NCBI RefSeq assembly: GCF_008710155.1
Contig: NZ_VYPZ01000015.1
Location: 23,334-87,333 of the forward strand
Source: Sphingobium limneticum
Lineage (GTDB): Bacteria > Pseudomonadota > Alphaproteobacteria > Sphingomonadales > Sphingomonadaceae
DNA: 64,000 nucleotides
Direction: 5' to 3'
Shown: positions 27,289-35,663 of the stretch, one piece after another
Position numbering within the stretch: the first letter of the stretch is position 1
Layout: every line of letters starts with the position of its first letter
Notes under the pieces: model-generated
Databases searched by the model: none
What the model saw: the letters and a program-made list of their open reading frames with translations, nothing else
Told to the model about the DNA's origin: nothing
Program-made: the position numbers and the translations under genes

Positions 27289-28382
27289 TCCGCGTCGCGC
27301 TGGGTGCGCGCAGCTATGATATCCTGATCGAACAGGGCGCGCTCGACCGCGCCGGCACCATCCTCGCCCCCTATGCGCGCAAAGGGCGCCTGGTCGTCGT
27401 CACCGACGCCAATGTGGCCAAGGCTCAACTACCCCGCCTCGACGCCAGCCTGCGCGCCGCCGACATCGCGGTCGAACCGATCATCCTGCCACCGGGCGAA
27501 CAGACCAAGAGCTGGCGCCATCTGGAACAGCTGCTCGACGCGCTGCTGGCACTGGAAATCGAACGCGGCGACCATATCGTCGCATTGGGCGGCGGCGTGA
27601 TCGGTGATCTGGTCGGCTTTGCCGCCTCCATCCTCAAGCGCGGCTGCCACTTCATCCAGGTGCCCACCACTTTGCTGGCGCAGGTCGATTCGTCGGTCGG
27701 TGGCAAGACCGCGATCAATGCGAAGGCCGGCAAGAATCTGATCGGCAGCTTCTACCAGCCTGCCCTGGTCCTCATCGACCCCTCGACGCTCGACAGTCTG
27801 CCCTTGCGCGAAACCCGCGCCGGCTATGCCGAAGTCGTCAAATATGGCCTGATCGACGATCCCGCCTTCTTCGCCTGGTGCGACGCCAACGCCGCCGCGC
27901 TGCTGGCCGGCGATCCGGACGCGCGCACCTATGCGATCGAGCGCAGCGTTCAGGCGAAGGCCGCGATCGTCGCCGATGATGAGCGCGAAACCTCCGGCCG
28001 CCGCGCCCTGCTCAACCTCGGCCACACCTTCGGCCATGCGCTGGAGGCCGATACCGGCTTTTCCGACACGCTGCTCCATGGTGAGGGCGTCGCCGCCGGC
28101 ATGGCGCTCGCCTTCCGCTATTCCGCCCGCCTTGGCCTGTGCCCAGCGGACGAAGCCGACCGCGTGACCGCGCATCTTCAGGCCGTGGGCCTGCCCCACG
28201 ACCTCGCCAGCGCGCATGTGCAGGCGGACGGCGCCGAACTGGTCGGCCATATGCTGCATGACAAGAAGATGGCGGCCGGCACCCTCCCCTTCCTGCTCGC
28301 CCGCGGCATCGGCCAGACCTTCCTGTCGAAGGACGTCGTACTGGACGACGTCGCCACCTTCCTCGACACGGATCGCGCCTAA
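27279..28382 (+). CDS. aroB: 3-dehydroquinate synthase
   Basis: 367 aa. NAD-dependent cyclisation of DAHP to 3-dehydroquinate, step two of the shikimate pathway. Signatures are LPPGEQTKSW, ALGGGVIGDLVGFAAS, PTTLLAQVDSSVGGKTAIN, NLIGSFYQP and the zinc histidines in NLGHTFGHALE. Its ATG lies 10 bases inside the aroK 3' end, giving translational coupling. Confidence 0.98.
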   Translation: MALVRVALGARSYDILIEQGALDRAGTILAPYARKGRLVVVTDANVAKAQLPRLDASLRAADIAVEPIILPPGEQTKSWRHLEQLLDALLALEIERGDHIVALGGGVIGDLVGFAASILKRGCHFIQVPTTLLAQVDSSVGGKTAINAKAGKNLIGSFYQPALVLIDPSTLDSLPLRETRAGYAEVVKYGLIDDPAFFAWCDANAAALLAGDPDARTYAIERSVQAKAAIVADDERETSGRRALLNLGHTFGHALEADTGFSDTLLHGEGVAAGMALAFRYSARLGLCPADEADRVTAHLQAVGLPHDLASAHVQADGAELVGHMLHDKKMAAGTLPFLLARGIGQTFLSKDVVLDDVATFLDTDRA

Positions 28383-28410
28383 AGGCATCACTAGCCTCAC
28401 TCACTAACAT

Positions 28411-28477
28411 GTTCCCTGGCGTAGGCCGGGGCCCAGTTCCACGGTCGCAACTGGACCCCGGCCTACGCCGGGGAACG
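28411..28477. repeat. dispersed palindrome family A, full copy
   Basis: GTTCCCTGGCGTAGGCCGGG and CCCGGCCTACGCCGGGGAAC pair along their length with one mismatch. Positioned after aroB. Confidence 0.88.
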
Positions 28478-28544
28478 CTGAGCTATATATTCACGTCATC
28501 ATAAAGGTCCGACCTCACCCCCCTACCCACGCAAGTAAAACCCC

Positions 28545-28865
28545 TCAATAAGTCCGGCTGGTCACCTTCGCCGTCCCGTCGGGCAATATCTGGATCAGGT
28601 GCGCACTCTCATTATTGCACTGCGCCTTCCACCCGCGCACGCCATGGCGGATCTCCGCACGCTCCGACCCCGTCACTTCCGGGCAAGCCGCGCCGCTATC
28701 TCGGATCGCCTTGGCAAAGACGCCATTGCGCAAATCCTCGTCCAGCTTGGCGACCTGCGCCGTCGCGCCGGTTTCCGGCTCGATCCGATTGTCGCTCACC
28801 ACCCGGTCCGCGCCACTATCGCCACAGCCGGCCAGCGCGCAGGCCAGGCCCAATATCATCAGCAT
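28545..28865 (-). CDS. small lipoprotein of unknown function
   Basis: 106 aa from ATG 28865. Lipobox LAGC at residues 11-14. The mature part has two further cysteines (SGAACPEVTG and WKAQCNNES) that may form a disulphide, and a beta-rich end. The open frame extends upstream, and a GTG two codons before is also possible. No family recognised. Confidence 0.65.
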   Translation of the reverse strand: MLMILGLACALAGCGDSGADRVVSDNRIEPETGATAQVAKLDEDLRNGVFAKAIRDSGAACPEVTGSERAEIRHGVRGWKAQCNNESAHLIQILPDGTAKVTSRTY

Positions 28866-28929
28866 CCGCACATATCGTCTCCCACTCACCGGACCGTCTC
28901 TGCCCGCTGCCGTCATTCAGCGCAAATCC

Positions 28930-29259
28930 TCACGCTGATCGCGGCCCCCACAGGATGACCGCACCACCCATCAAACAAATGGCCATGCCGATCAGATCCC
29001 ATCTGTCGGGCCGTACGCCTTCGGCCGCCCACAGCCAGCCGACCGCCGCCAGAATATAGATCGACCCATAGGCCGCATAGGCCCGCCCGGCATTGTCCGC
29101 CTCGACCAGCGTCAGCAGCCATGCGAACAGGCATAGCGATGCGACGCCGGGCACCAGCCACGCGATCGACCGCCCCATGCGCAGCCACGCCCAAAAGGCG
29201 AAGCAGCCCGCAATCTCCGCCAGCGCGGCCCCGATATAGACAAGCACAGCCATGCCCAT
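28930..29259 (-). CDS. YnfA family (UPF0060) small membrane protein
   Basis: 109 aa from ATG 29259 (29253 also possible). Four membrane segments. Family-typical residues are [32 protein letters not shown] and the C-terminal [23 protein letters not shown]-like membrane protein with no established substrate. Confidence 0.9.
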   Translation of the reverse strand: MGMAVLVYIGAALAEIAGCFAFWAWLRMGRSIAWLVPGVASLCLFAWLLTLVEADNAGRAYAAYGSIYILAAVGWLWAAEGVRPDRWDLIGMAICLMGGAVILWGPRSA

Positions 29260-29384
29260 CGCCTGACAGGATCGCGAACGGATCGCAAGATGGCCGTCCG
29301 CCAAGGCGACCCATGCCGAACATTTCACCCCCGCGCGAATCCCGCAACAAGCCGGACATTCCCCTGCATCATTGCACGCCTAGA

Positions 29385-29483
29385 CAAGTCCCTGTCAGCG
29401 GCACCCCCACAGACCCCCTTCTGTCGCCGTTGACTCTCCCCTGAACCTCGGCCTCCAGCTTTTAGCTGGAGGCCCTTTTTTTT
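29385..29483 (+). ncRNA. candidate small RNA ending in an orphan terminator
   Basis: A strong terminator at 29450-29483 points to the plus strand, but no plus-strand gene lies upstream for more than 1 kb (both neighbours are on the minus strand). The preceding bases are CU-rich and largely unpaired (GACTCTCCCCTGAACCTC), suitable for pairing with ribosome-binding sites. The 5' end is a guess; a weak TAGACA -10-like element is near 29382. Evidence is positional only. Confidence 0.4.
29450..29483 (+). terminator. orphan plus-strand intrinsic terminator
   Basis: GGCCTCCAGCT and AGCTGGAGGCC form a perfect 11-bp stem with a TTT loop, followed by a run of eight Ts. Confidence 0.85.
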
Positions 29484-29509
29484 GCCCGGTGGCCCGCCCG
29501 GACAGGCAT

Positions 29510-29540
29510 AAAAAAAGGCGCCCGCGGGCGCCCTTTTCTT
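29510..29540 (-). terminator. intrinsic terminator of rpmE
   Basis: On the minus strand GGGCGCCCGCGGGCGCC is followed by a run of Ts (AAAAAA on the plus strand), just after the rpmE stop. Confidence 0.85.
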
Positions 29541-29557
29541 CAACCATCGAAGGCCGA

Positions 29558-29782
29558 TTACTTCTTCAGCGTCAGACCGCCGAAACGCTTGTTGAAGCGC
29601 GCCACCTGGCCACCGGTGTCCAGCTGACGGTTGCCGCCGGTCCATGCCGGATGCGACTTGGGATCGATGTCGAGCGCCAGCGTGTCGCCTTCCTTGCCCC
29701 AGGTCGAACGGGTCTGGAACGTGGTACCGTCGGTCATCTGAACGGTGATGACGTGATAGTCGGGGTGGGTATTGGCCTTCAT
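29558..29782 (-). CDS. rpmE: 50S ribosomal protein L31
   Basis: 74 aa. Begins [20 protein letters not shown] and continues with [13 protein letters not shown] and [11 protein letters not shown], the L31 pattern. The zinc-binding CxxC of some L31 proteins is absent, so this is the zinc-independent form. Single-gene unit with its own terminator. Confidence 0.97.
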   Translation of the reverse strand: MKANTHPDYHVITVQMTDGTTFQTRSTWGKEGDTLALDIDPKSHPAWTGGNRQLDTGGQVARFNKRFGGLTLKK

Positions 29783-29947
29783 GGCGACTTTGCTCCGTTA
29801 AAAGGCCGGTTCCGACCGGCCATGGATGCTGAAAAATAGCGAAGGCGCGCCGTTAGCCGGTTCGGCGCGCCTTGGCAAGATATTCTGCGCAGTCATGTCA
29901 AATGAAGCCTATGACATATCTTCCGCGGCCACCACATAGAGTCACTC

Positions 29948-30217
29948 TCAGACGCCAAGCGCCCTGCGCAAAACATCATTCAGCCGCGTTTGCCACCCGG
30001 GGCCGCCTGCTTTCAACTTTGCCAGCACGTCCTGATCCAGACGCACCGTCGTACTCACCTTCGTCGGTGTCTTTTGCGCGCCGCGACGGCGGATCGTCGC
30101 CGCCAAGTCCGGAAATGCCTCGTTGAAAGGCACCGCGCGCGCAAAATCCTCTTTCGTCCATTCCGGATTATCCGCGACAGCATCGGCATCGGCTTGCGTA
30201 TAGGCCTGATCACCCAT
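29948..30217 (-). CDS. brnA: BrnA family antitoxin
   Basis: 89 aa. The C-terminal ribbon-helix-helix part has the BrnA pattern VRLDQDVLAKLKAGGPGWQT followed by RLNDVLRRAL. It neutralises BrnT and represses the operon. Its start overlaps the brnT stop by 8 bases, the usual brnT-brnA order. Confidence 0.9.
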   Translation of the reverse strand: MGDQAYTQADADAVADNPEWTKEDFARAVPFNEAFPDLAATIRRRGAQKTPTKVSTTVRLDQDVLAKLKAGGPGWQTRLNDVLRRALGV

Positions 30218-30458
30218 TGAAGAGCATCCTTTCCATCTTGCTGGCCGGACGCGCGGAGATGATGGAAATCCCTTCGCTGCCCAATCCTGCGAAAATAACG
30301 GCTATGACCCCATTCAGCCGCCCGATCGCAGCATAGCGATCCTGCTTGGCCTCACGAATGATGGCAGAAGCGAAGAAACTCTCATCAATATCGGCAAAAT
30401 CGATGCCATGTTTGACGATGTTCGCCCGTCGCTTCGGCTCATCCCATATGATGATCAT
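30210..30458 (-). CDS. brnT: BrnT family ribonuclease toxin
   Basis: 82 aa. IIIWDEPKRRANIVKHGIDF is the BrnT opening, with ARPASKMER near the C-terminus (family RxAS-type motif). A RelE-like fold RNase that blocks translation under stress. First gene of the type II toxin-antitoxin operon, lying between rpmE and fabZ. Confidence 0.9.
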   Translation of the reverse strand: MIIIWDEPKRRANIVKHGIDFADIDESFFASAIIREAKQDRYAAIGRLNGVIAVIFAGLGSEGISIISARPASKMERMLFNG

Positions 30459-30545
30459 GGGTGAAGAATAGCAGAAATCGGCTGCTCAGGCACGCAAATT
30501 GTTGTTACGGAATAGGTCGCCCAAGTCGGAAACCGCCTGCAACAG

Positions 30546-30576
30546 AAAAAGGGCGGCCAATGACCGCCCTTCTCTT
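30546..30576 (-). terminator. terminator of the fabZ end of the envelope operon
   Basis: GGGCGGTCA and TGGCCGCCC pair on the minus strand and are followed by TTTTT. Confidence 0.8.
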
Positions 30577-30603
30577 CATGTCGCGCGCCTCGATGGGCTC
30601 AAC

Positions 30604-31080
30604 TTAATCCTTCGGCGGATCGCTGATCATCGCGACGAAATTGGCTTCCGCCGCCAGCTTGCCGTCCATCATCGCCTTGCCGCTGAACTTGCAGACCGCG
30701 CCACGCATCTGCGTGATTTCCACGTGCAGGTCGAGCAGGCAGCCCGGCTCCACCGGGGTGCGGAATTTCGCGCCGTCGATGCTCATGAAATAGACGAGCT
30801 TGCCCGAATCGGCCAGGTTCATCGATTCCACCGCCAGCACGCCCGCCGCCTGTGCCATCGCTTCCACGATGAGCACGCCGGGCATGATCGGCCGCGTGGG
30901 GAAATGCCCCTGGAAAAACGGCTCGTTCACCGACACCGCCTTGATCGCGTGGATCGACTGGTTGGGCACCAGCGTCACCACACGATCCACCAGCAGCATC
31001 GGGTAACGATGCGGCAGCGCGGCCATGACCCGACGGACATCCATCGGGCCAAGGGCGGTCGTTTCAACCTCTCCGGTCAT
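30604..31080 (-). CDS. fabZ: 3-hydroxyacyl-ACP dehydratase
   Basis: 158 aa. Hot-dog fold dehydratase of fatty-acid elongation. Key residues are in [10 protein letters not shown], the active-site His in [11 protein letters not shown] and Glu in VEAMAQAAG. In LPS-making bacteria fabZ is flanked by lpxD and lpxA; here the upstream gene is ompH, 6 bp away, and a terminator follows directly. Confidence 0.97.
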   Translation of the reverse strand: MTGEVETTALGPMDVRRVMAALPHRYPMLLVDRVVTLVPNQSIHAIKAVSVNEPFFQGHFPTRPIMPGVLIVEAMAQAAGVLAVESMNLADSGKLVYFMSIDGAKFRTPVEPGCLLDLHVEITQMRGAVCKFSGKAMMDGKLAAEANFVAMISDPPKD

Positions 31081-31086
31081 CTTTTA

Positions 31087-31743
31087 TCAGCGCGACTTGG
31101 GTGCCTGCGCCGGGGTCGCCGGAGCGGGTGCGGCGGCAGCGCCCTGACCCTGGCCACCGGGCTGCCAGCCGGCCGGCGGCGTGATGCTGACGCTGGGGAC
31201 CAAGCCGTTCAGTTCGGTGATGACGGCAGGCGTGATGTCCGCGCCAGCGCCGAAGCTTTCGGTCGCCTGCTTCTTGAACACGATTTCCGACTTGGTCTTG
31301 GCGGTCGCGGCCTTCAGCGCGTCGTCCAGCTTGTCGACGATCTGCTGCTCGACATAGGCGCGAGCCAGGCCGATCGGCTGGCCCATGCGCTGCAATTCGG
31401 CCTGTGCGGCCTGCTGTGCCTGCTGATACTGCTGATACTGGGTTTCGATCGCCGGGGTCGGCTTGTTGCCAGCGGCCTTCAGCGCGGTCTGAAGCGCGTC
31501 GCCCTTGGTCTTGAGGTCCGCCTCGATCGCGGTGCGACGCGTGTTGAGCGCATCGATCTGCGGCTTGTAGGTGGTCTGCATCTGGCTGATCGCCGTGGTG
31601 AAGGCAGCGCTCTTGGCGACGGCTTCTTCCAGGTCGACCACGGCGATGCCCGACTTGGTCTGGGCAACGGCCGGAACGGCGGTCATCGCGATGGCAGTCA
31701 TGGGTGCCAGCGTCAGAGCCGCGGCCTTGAAAATCGTCTTCAT
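31087..31743 (-). CDS. OmpH/Skp family periplasmic chaperone
   Basis: 218 aa. Signal peptide to about residue 27 (ending AVPAVAQ), then the helical, Gln/Ala-rich Skp-type tentacle region (QYQQYQQAQQAAQAELQRMG) and a Pro/Ala/Gln-rich tail. Escorts unfolded outer-membrane proteins to BamA. Its ATG overlaps the bamA stop (TGATG), showing translational coupling. Confidence 0.93.
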   Translation of the reverse strand: MKTIFKAAALTLAPMTAIAMTAVPAVAQTKSGIAVVDLEEAVAKSAAFTTAISQMQTTYKPQIDALNTRRTAIEADLKTKGDALQTALKAAGNKPTPAIETQYQQYQQAQQAAQAELQRMGQPIGLARAYVEQQIVDKLDDALKAATAKTKSEIVFKKQATESFGAGADITPAVITELNGLVPSVSITPPAGWQPGGQGQGAAAAPAPATPAQAPKSR

Positions 31744-34439
31744 CAGAATTGAGTCCCTACGTTGAAGGTGATGAGCTTGTTGTCGTCCCCTGGTTCTTTC
31801 AACAGGGCCTTGGCGATGTCGATCCGGAACGGGCCGAAGGGCGAGTTCCAGTTGACGCCAAAGCCCACCGACAGACGCGGCTTGAGCGTGTCGCCGAGAT
31901 ATTCTTCCTCGAACGCGCCACCGGCATATTCGACGGTCGAGCCGACCGGCGCCGCGTTACAACTGCCAACCGCCGGCGCGCGTACCTGCGTGGCGGTCGT
32001 ACCGGTCGTCACGGTGCAATAGCCGGCAAACTTGCCATCGCCATTGATCAGACCCGGATTCTTCAACCCGGCGACCGCGCCTGCATCCATGAAGATCGAG
32101 GGGCGCAGGCCCATTTCACGCGCGCCCGAACCCAGCGGAATTTCGACTTCCGCGCGGGCCAGATAATAGACCCGGCCACCCAGTGCGTCATCCGACACAT
32201 TGTTGTTGCCGTTGTTGCGGACATAGGTCGTGACGCCATCGGTCGTCTGCGCCTGGAGATAATAGCGCTTCACGCGCGGGCCGACGCCGCGAATGTCGAA
32301 GCCGCGGAACTGCGGTTCGCCCAGGAAGAAGCGGTCGGTCAGACGGACGGGATCAACTTCTTGCCCAGTAGAATCGCGGCGGGTTCCTTCCAGGCTGTGG
32401 ATATAGCCACCCTCGCCCGACAGCGAGAAGATGAAGCCACCGCCGAGTGGTACATATTTCGCACCCTGCAAACGGGTACGGACATATTTCACGCTGCCGC
32501 CAAGGCCCGCGAAATCCTGGCTCAAAGTGACGTTCTGGCCACGCGTAGCCCGGATGCGGTTGTCCCGGGTGTCGTAGATCAACGAATAGCCGATCGACGA
32601 CGTCGCGCGCTTGCCAATCGCGTCGCACAAATAGCGTCCGCCTTGCAACGGATCGCAACTATCTGCGTCGCTGTTACCCCGAATGCCATCGCCGTTGTTG
32701 TCGGTGTAATATGTGGTCCTGTCGAGCGTCACATCGTCCAGGTTGAGGCTGTAGCGCAGCGCCAGCGACATATATTCGGTGATCGGCACGCCCGCACGAA
32801 TCTGGAAGCCGGTGGTCGACTGCTCATAAGTGGTATTGCGGGTGTTATTGGTCAGATAGTTGAAGCTGTTGAGATCGCGGCGATAGATGTCGCCGCCGAT
32901 CGCGATATTCTTGTCCATGAAATACGGCTCGGTAAAGCCCACTTCCACCGACTTGCTATAGGCCGAATAATTGACCGAGGTGCGCAGTTCCTGGCCCTTG
33001 CCGCGGAAGTTGCGCTGCGTGATCGACGCCGACACGATGAAGCGTTCAAGGCTCGAGAAACCGGCCGACAGCGACAATTCGCCGGTCGACTTTTCCTGCA
33101 CGTTGGTTTCCAGCACGATGCGGTCGGGCGCGGAGCCCGGCTTCTGCTCGACGTCCAGCTTCTCCTGGAAGAAGCCGAGCGAATTGATGCGATCCTTCGA
33201 CCGCTTCACCAGGAAGCTGTTGAACGCGTCGCCTTCGGCCAGGCGGAATTCGCGGCGCACGACCTTGTCCTGCGTCAGCGTGTTGCCGTTGATGTCGACC
33301 CGCTCGACATAGACGCGCGGCGCGTTGGCGATGCGGAAATTAATCCCCATCGTCAGGTCTTCCTTCGACCGGTTGAAGTCCGGCGACACGTCGGCGAAGG
33401 CATAGCCGAACAGGCCGGCCGTCTCGCTCAGCGTATCGACCGTGTCTTCGACCTGCTTGGCGTTGTACCAGTCGCCCTTCTTCATCGGCAGGCGCTTGGT
33501 CAGGCCGTCGCCGGACAGGTCGCGAATGTCGGATTCGACCTTCACGTCGCCGAATTTGTAGCGGTCGCCTTCTTCCACCACATAGGTGATGATGAAGTCC
33601 TGCTTGTCCGGCGTCAGCTCCGCCACGGCGGAAATCACGCGGAAATCGGCATAGCCTTCGGTCAGGTAGAATTGGCGCAGCTTCTGCTGGTCATAGGCCA
33701 GACGATCGGGATCGTAGCTGGTGCCCGACGAAAAGACGCGGAACCAGCGCGACTGCTTGGTCACCATCTGGGTGCGCAGCTCGCCGTCCTTGAACTTCTC
33801 GTTGCCGATGATGTTGATCTGGCGGACCTTGGATTTCGGCCCTTCCGAAATCTCGAAGACGATGTCGACGCGGTTCTGGTCCAGCTGGACCATCTTCGGC
33901 TCGATCGTCGCGGCGAAACGGCCCTGGCGACGATACAGTTCGACGATACGGGCAACGTCCGCGCGCACCTTGGACCGCGTGTAGATTTGGCGCGGAGCCA
34001 GTTTTATTTCAGGACGAATCTTGTCTTCCTTGAGGCGCTTATTACCTTCAAGGACGATACGGTTGATGACCGGGTTTTCCTTCACCTCGACGGTGAGCGA
34101 TCCGTTGTCGTTACGGATCTGGACGTCCGCGAACAGCTCCGTTTCGTACAGGTCGCGCAGCGCCTGGTCCAGGCTCTCCTGGCTGTAGGGCTGGCCGATG
34201 CGCAGCTTGGTGTAGGACAACACCGTGTCCGGTTCCAAGCGCTGGGTGCCGATCACGCTGATGGCGCGGATCGTGCCCTGCGTCGGCGCAGTGGCGGCCG
34301 GCGCTCCTGCGGGCGCGGCCAGCGTGCCTGCCGGTGCCGGCGTCTGCTGGGCCGCCGCTTGCTGGGCCTGCACGCCCGCAATCATGGTCGTCGCCAACAG
34401 GGCGGCCACGACCGGGCGCTGCCTCAAGCTGCTCTTCAT
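31743..34439 (-). CDS. bamA: outer membrane protein assembly factor BamA
   Basis: About 898 aa from ATG 34439, beginning with a signal peptide and a Gln/Ala-rich linker. Five POTRA domains span roughly residues 70-450 (IRAISVIGTQRLEPDTVLSY opens the first), followed by a 16-strand barrel ending NVGTQF with the C-terminal Phe needed for membrane insertion. Two in-frame ATGs upstream (34454, 34472) would lengthen the leader. Lies between rseP and ompH, the conserved order. Confidence 0.96.
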   Translation of the reverse strand: MKSSLRQRPVVAALLATTMIAGVQAQQAAAQQTPAPAGTLAAPAGAPAATAPTQGTIRAISVIGTQRLEPDTVLSYTKLRIGQPYSQESLDQALRDLYETELFADVQIRNDNGSLTVEVKENPVINRIVLEGNKRLKEDKIRPEIKLAPRQIYTRSKVRADVARIVELYRRQGRFAATIEPKMVQLDQNRVDIVFEISEGPKSKVRQINIIGNEKFKDGELRTQMVTKQSRWFRVFSSGTSYDPDRLAYDQQKLRQFYLTEGYADFRVISAVAELTPDKQDFIITYVVEEGDRYKFGDVKVESDIRDLSGDGLTKRLPMKKGDWYNAKQVEDTVDTLSETAGLFGYAFADVSPDFNRSKEDLTMGINFRIANAPRVYVERVDINGNTLTQDKVVRREFRLAEGDAFNSFLVKRSKDRINSLGFFQEKLDVEQKPGSAPDRIVLETNVQEKSTGELSLSAGFSSLERFIVSASITQRNFRGKGQELRTSVNYSAYSKSVEVGFTEPYFMDKNIAIGGDIYRRDLNSFNYLTNNTRNTTYEQSTTGFQIRAGVPITEYMSLALRYSLNLDDVTLDRTTYYTDNNGDGIRGNSDADSCDPLQGGRYLCDAIGKRATSSIGYSLIYDTRDNRIRATRGQNVTLSQDFAGLGGSVKYVRTRLQGAKYVPLGGGFIFSLSGEGGYIHSLEGTRRDSTGQEVDPVRLTDRFFLGEPQFRGFDIRGVGPRVKRYYLQAQTTDGVTTYVRNNGNNNVSDDALGGRVYYLARAEVEIPLGSGAREMGLRPSIFMDAGAVAGLKNPGLINGDGKFAGYCTVTTGTTATQVRAPAVGSCNAAPVGSTVEYAGGAFEEEYLGDTLKPRLSVGFGVNWNSPFGPFRIDIAKALLKEPGDDNKLITFNVGTQF

Positions 34440-34529
34440 CGCTGTCACCCGCATCACCTCAAAAACTCGCAATAAAATGTTTCCGCCGACACAGACGACG
34501 CCAAACCGGGCTTCCCTGCCCGATGCGCG

Positions 34530-35663
34530 TCAACCGATCAAGCCGGACAGGCTCTTCCAAAGCCCGAAAGACGACAAATCGTTGAAAGTCACCAGCAGCA
34601 TCATCGCCATCAGCACCGCCAGGCCGGACCTGTAGGCCCATTCCTGCGCCTGCGCGCTGACCGGGCGCCGCTGCACCGCTTCGATCCCGTAAAAGAGCAG
34701 ATGCCCGCCATCCAGCATGGGAATTGGCAACAGGTTGATGAACCCCAAGTTAATCGAGATGAGCGCCACGAAGAAGATGAAGCTTTCGATGCCCAGCGTC
34801 GCCGCCTGGCCCGAAACCTGCGCGATCTTCAACGGCCCGCCCAATTCCTTGACCGACCGGCCGCCACTGAAAATCTGGCCCATCGTCTCGACCATGGTGC
34901 GCACGATCTGCCCCGTGCGCTCGATCGCCACCACCGGCGCGCGTAGCAGGCTCACCGGCTCAACCACCGGATCGCCGGGCGCCAGGCCCAGCCGACCGAT
35001 CTGGAATGTGTTGCCGAAACCGTCATCCTCGGTGACGCTGCCGATCTTGCCGTCGCGGGCGAAGGTCTTGCCGTCCCGCTCGATCACCATCGCGACCGCT
35101 TCGCCGGGGCGGATCTGCGCATAGAGGCGGATATCGTCGAAGGTCGCCATGTCCCGGCCGCCCAGCGACACGATCCGGTCGCCGGCCTTCAGCCCAGCCG
35201 CCGCCGCCGCGCTGCCCGGCTGCACCACGCCCGCCACTGCCGGCGTGAGGCTTTCACCGTGGACGAAGGCGAAGGTCGCCAGAATCAGGATCGCGAACAG
35301 GAAATTGATCGCCGGCCCGGCCGCCACGATCGCCGCGCGCTGCCACAGCGGCTTGGCCGGGAAGCTTTCCGCCCGGTCCTGCGCCGACATTTCCAGCCAG
35401 GCCGGATCGGTCATGCTCGCCGCATTCATGTCGCCCTTGAAACGGACATAGCCCCCCAGAGGCAGCGCCGCGACGCGCCAGCGGGTACCGCGCCGGTCGA
35501 CCCAGGCGAAGATTTCCGGCCCGAAGCCGATCGAAAAGGCTTCCGCCTTCACCCCGCACCAGCGCCCGACCAGATAATGGCCCAGCTCATGCACGAAGAC
35601 GAGCGGTCCGATGACCGCCACAAAGGCGAGTGCGGTCAACAGGAAACCGGGATTGTGGATCAA
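34530..35663 (-). CDS. rseP: RIP metalloprotease RseP
   Basis: 377 aa. Intramembrane site-2 protease with zinc motif VHELGHYLVG in the first membrane helix, a PDZ domain in the middle (VVQPGSAAAAAGLKAGDRIV) and LLPIPMLDGGHLL in a later helix. Cleaves anti-sigma factors or signal peptides. Overlaps the dxr stop by 4 bases. Confidence 0.96.
   Translation of the reverse strand: MIHNPGFLLTALAFVAVIGPLVFVHELGHYLVGRWCGVKAEAFSIGFGPEIFAWVDRRGTRWRVAALPLGGYVRFKGDMNAASMTDPAWLEMSAQDRAESFPAKPLWQRAAIVAAGPAINFLFAILILATFAFVHGESLTPAVAGVVQPGSAAAAAGLKAGDRIVSLGGRDMATFDDIRLYAQIRPGEAVAMVIERDGKTFARDGKIGSVTEDDGFGNTFQIGRLGLAPGDPVVEPVSLLRAPVVAIERTGQIVRTMVETMGQIFSGGRSVKELGGPLKIAQVSGQAATLGIESFIFFVALISINLGFINLLPIPMLDGGHLLFYGIEAVQRRPVSAQAQEWAYRSGLAVLMAMMLLVTFNDLSSFGLWKSLSGLIG

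Noticed and set aside
31749..34475. 908-codon open frame antisense to bamA
   Set aside because: It mirrors a well-supported BamA with signal peptide, POTRA domains and barrel. Long antisense frames are expected in high-GC DNA, and its translation shows no family pattern.
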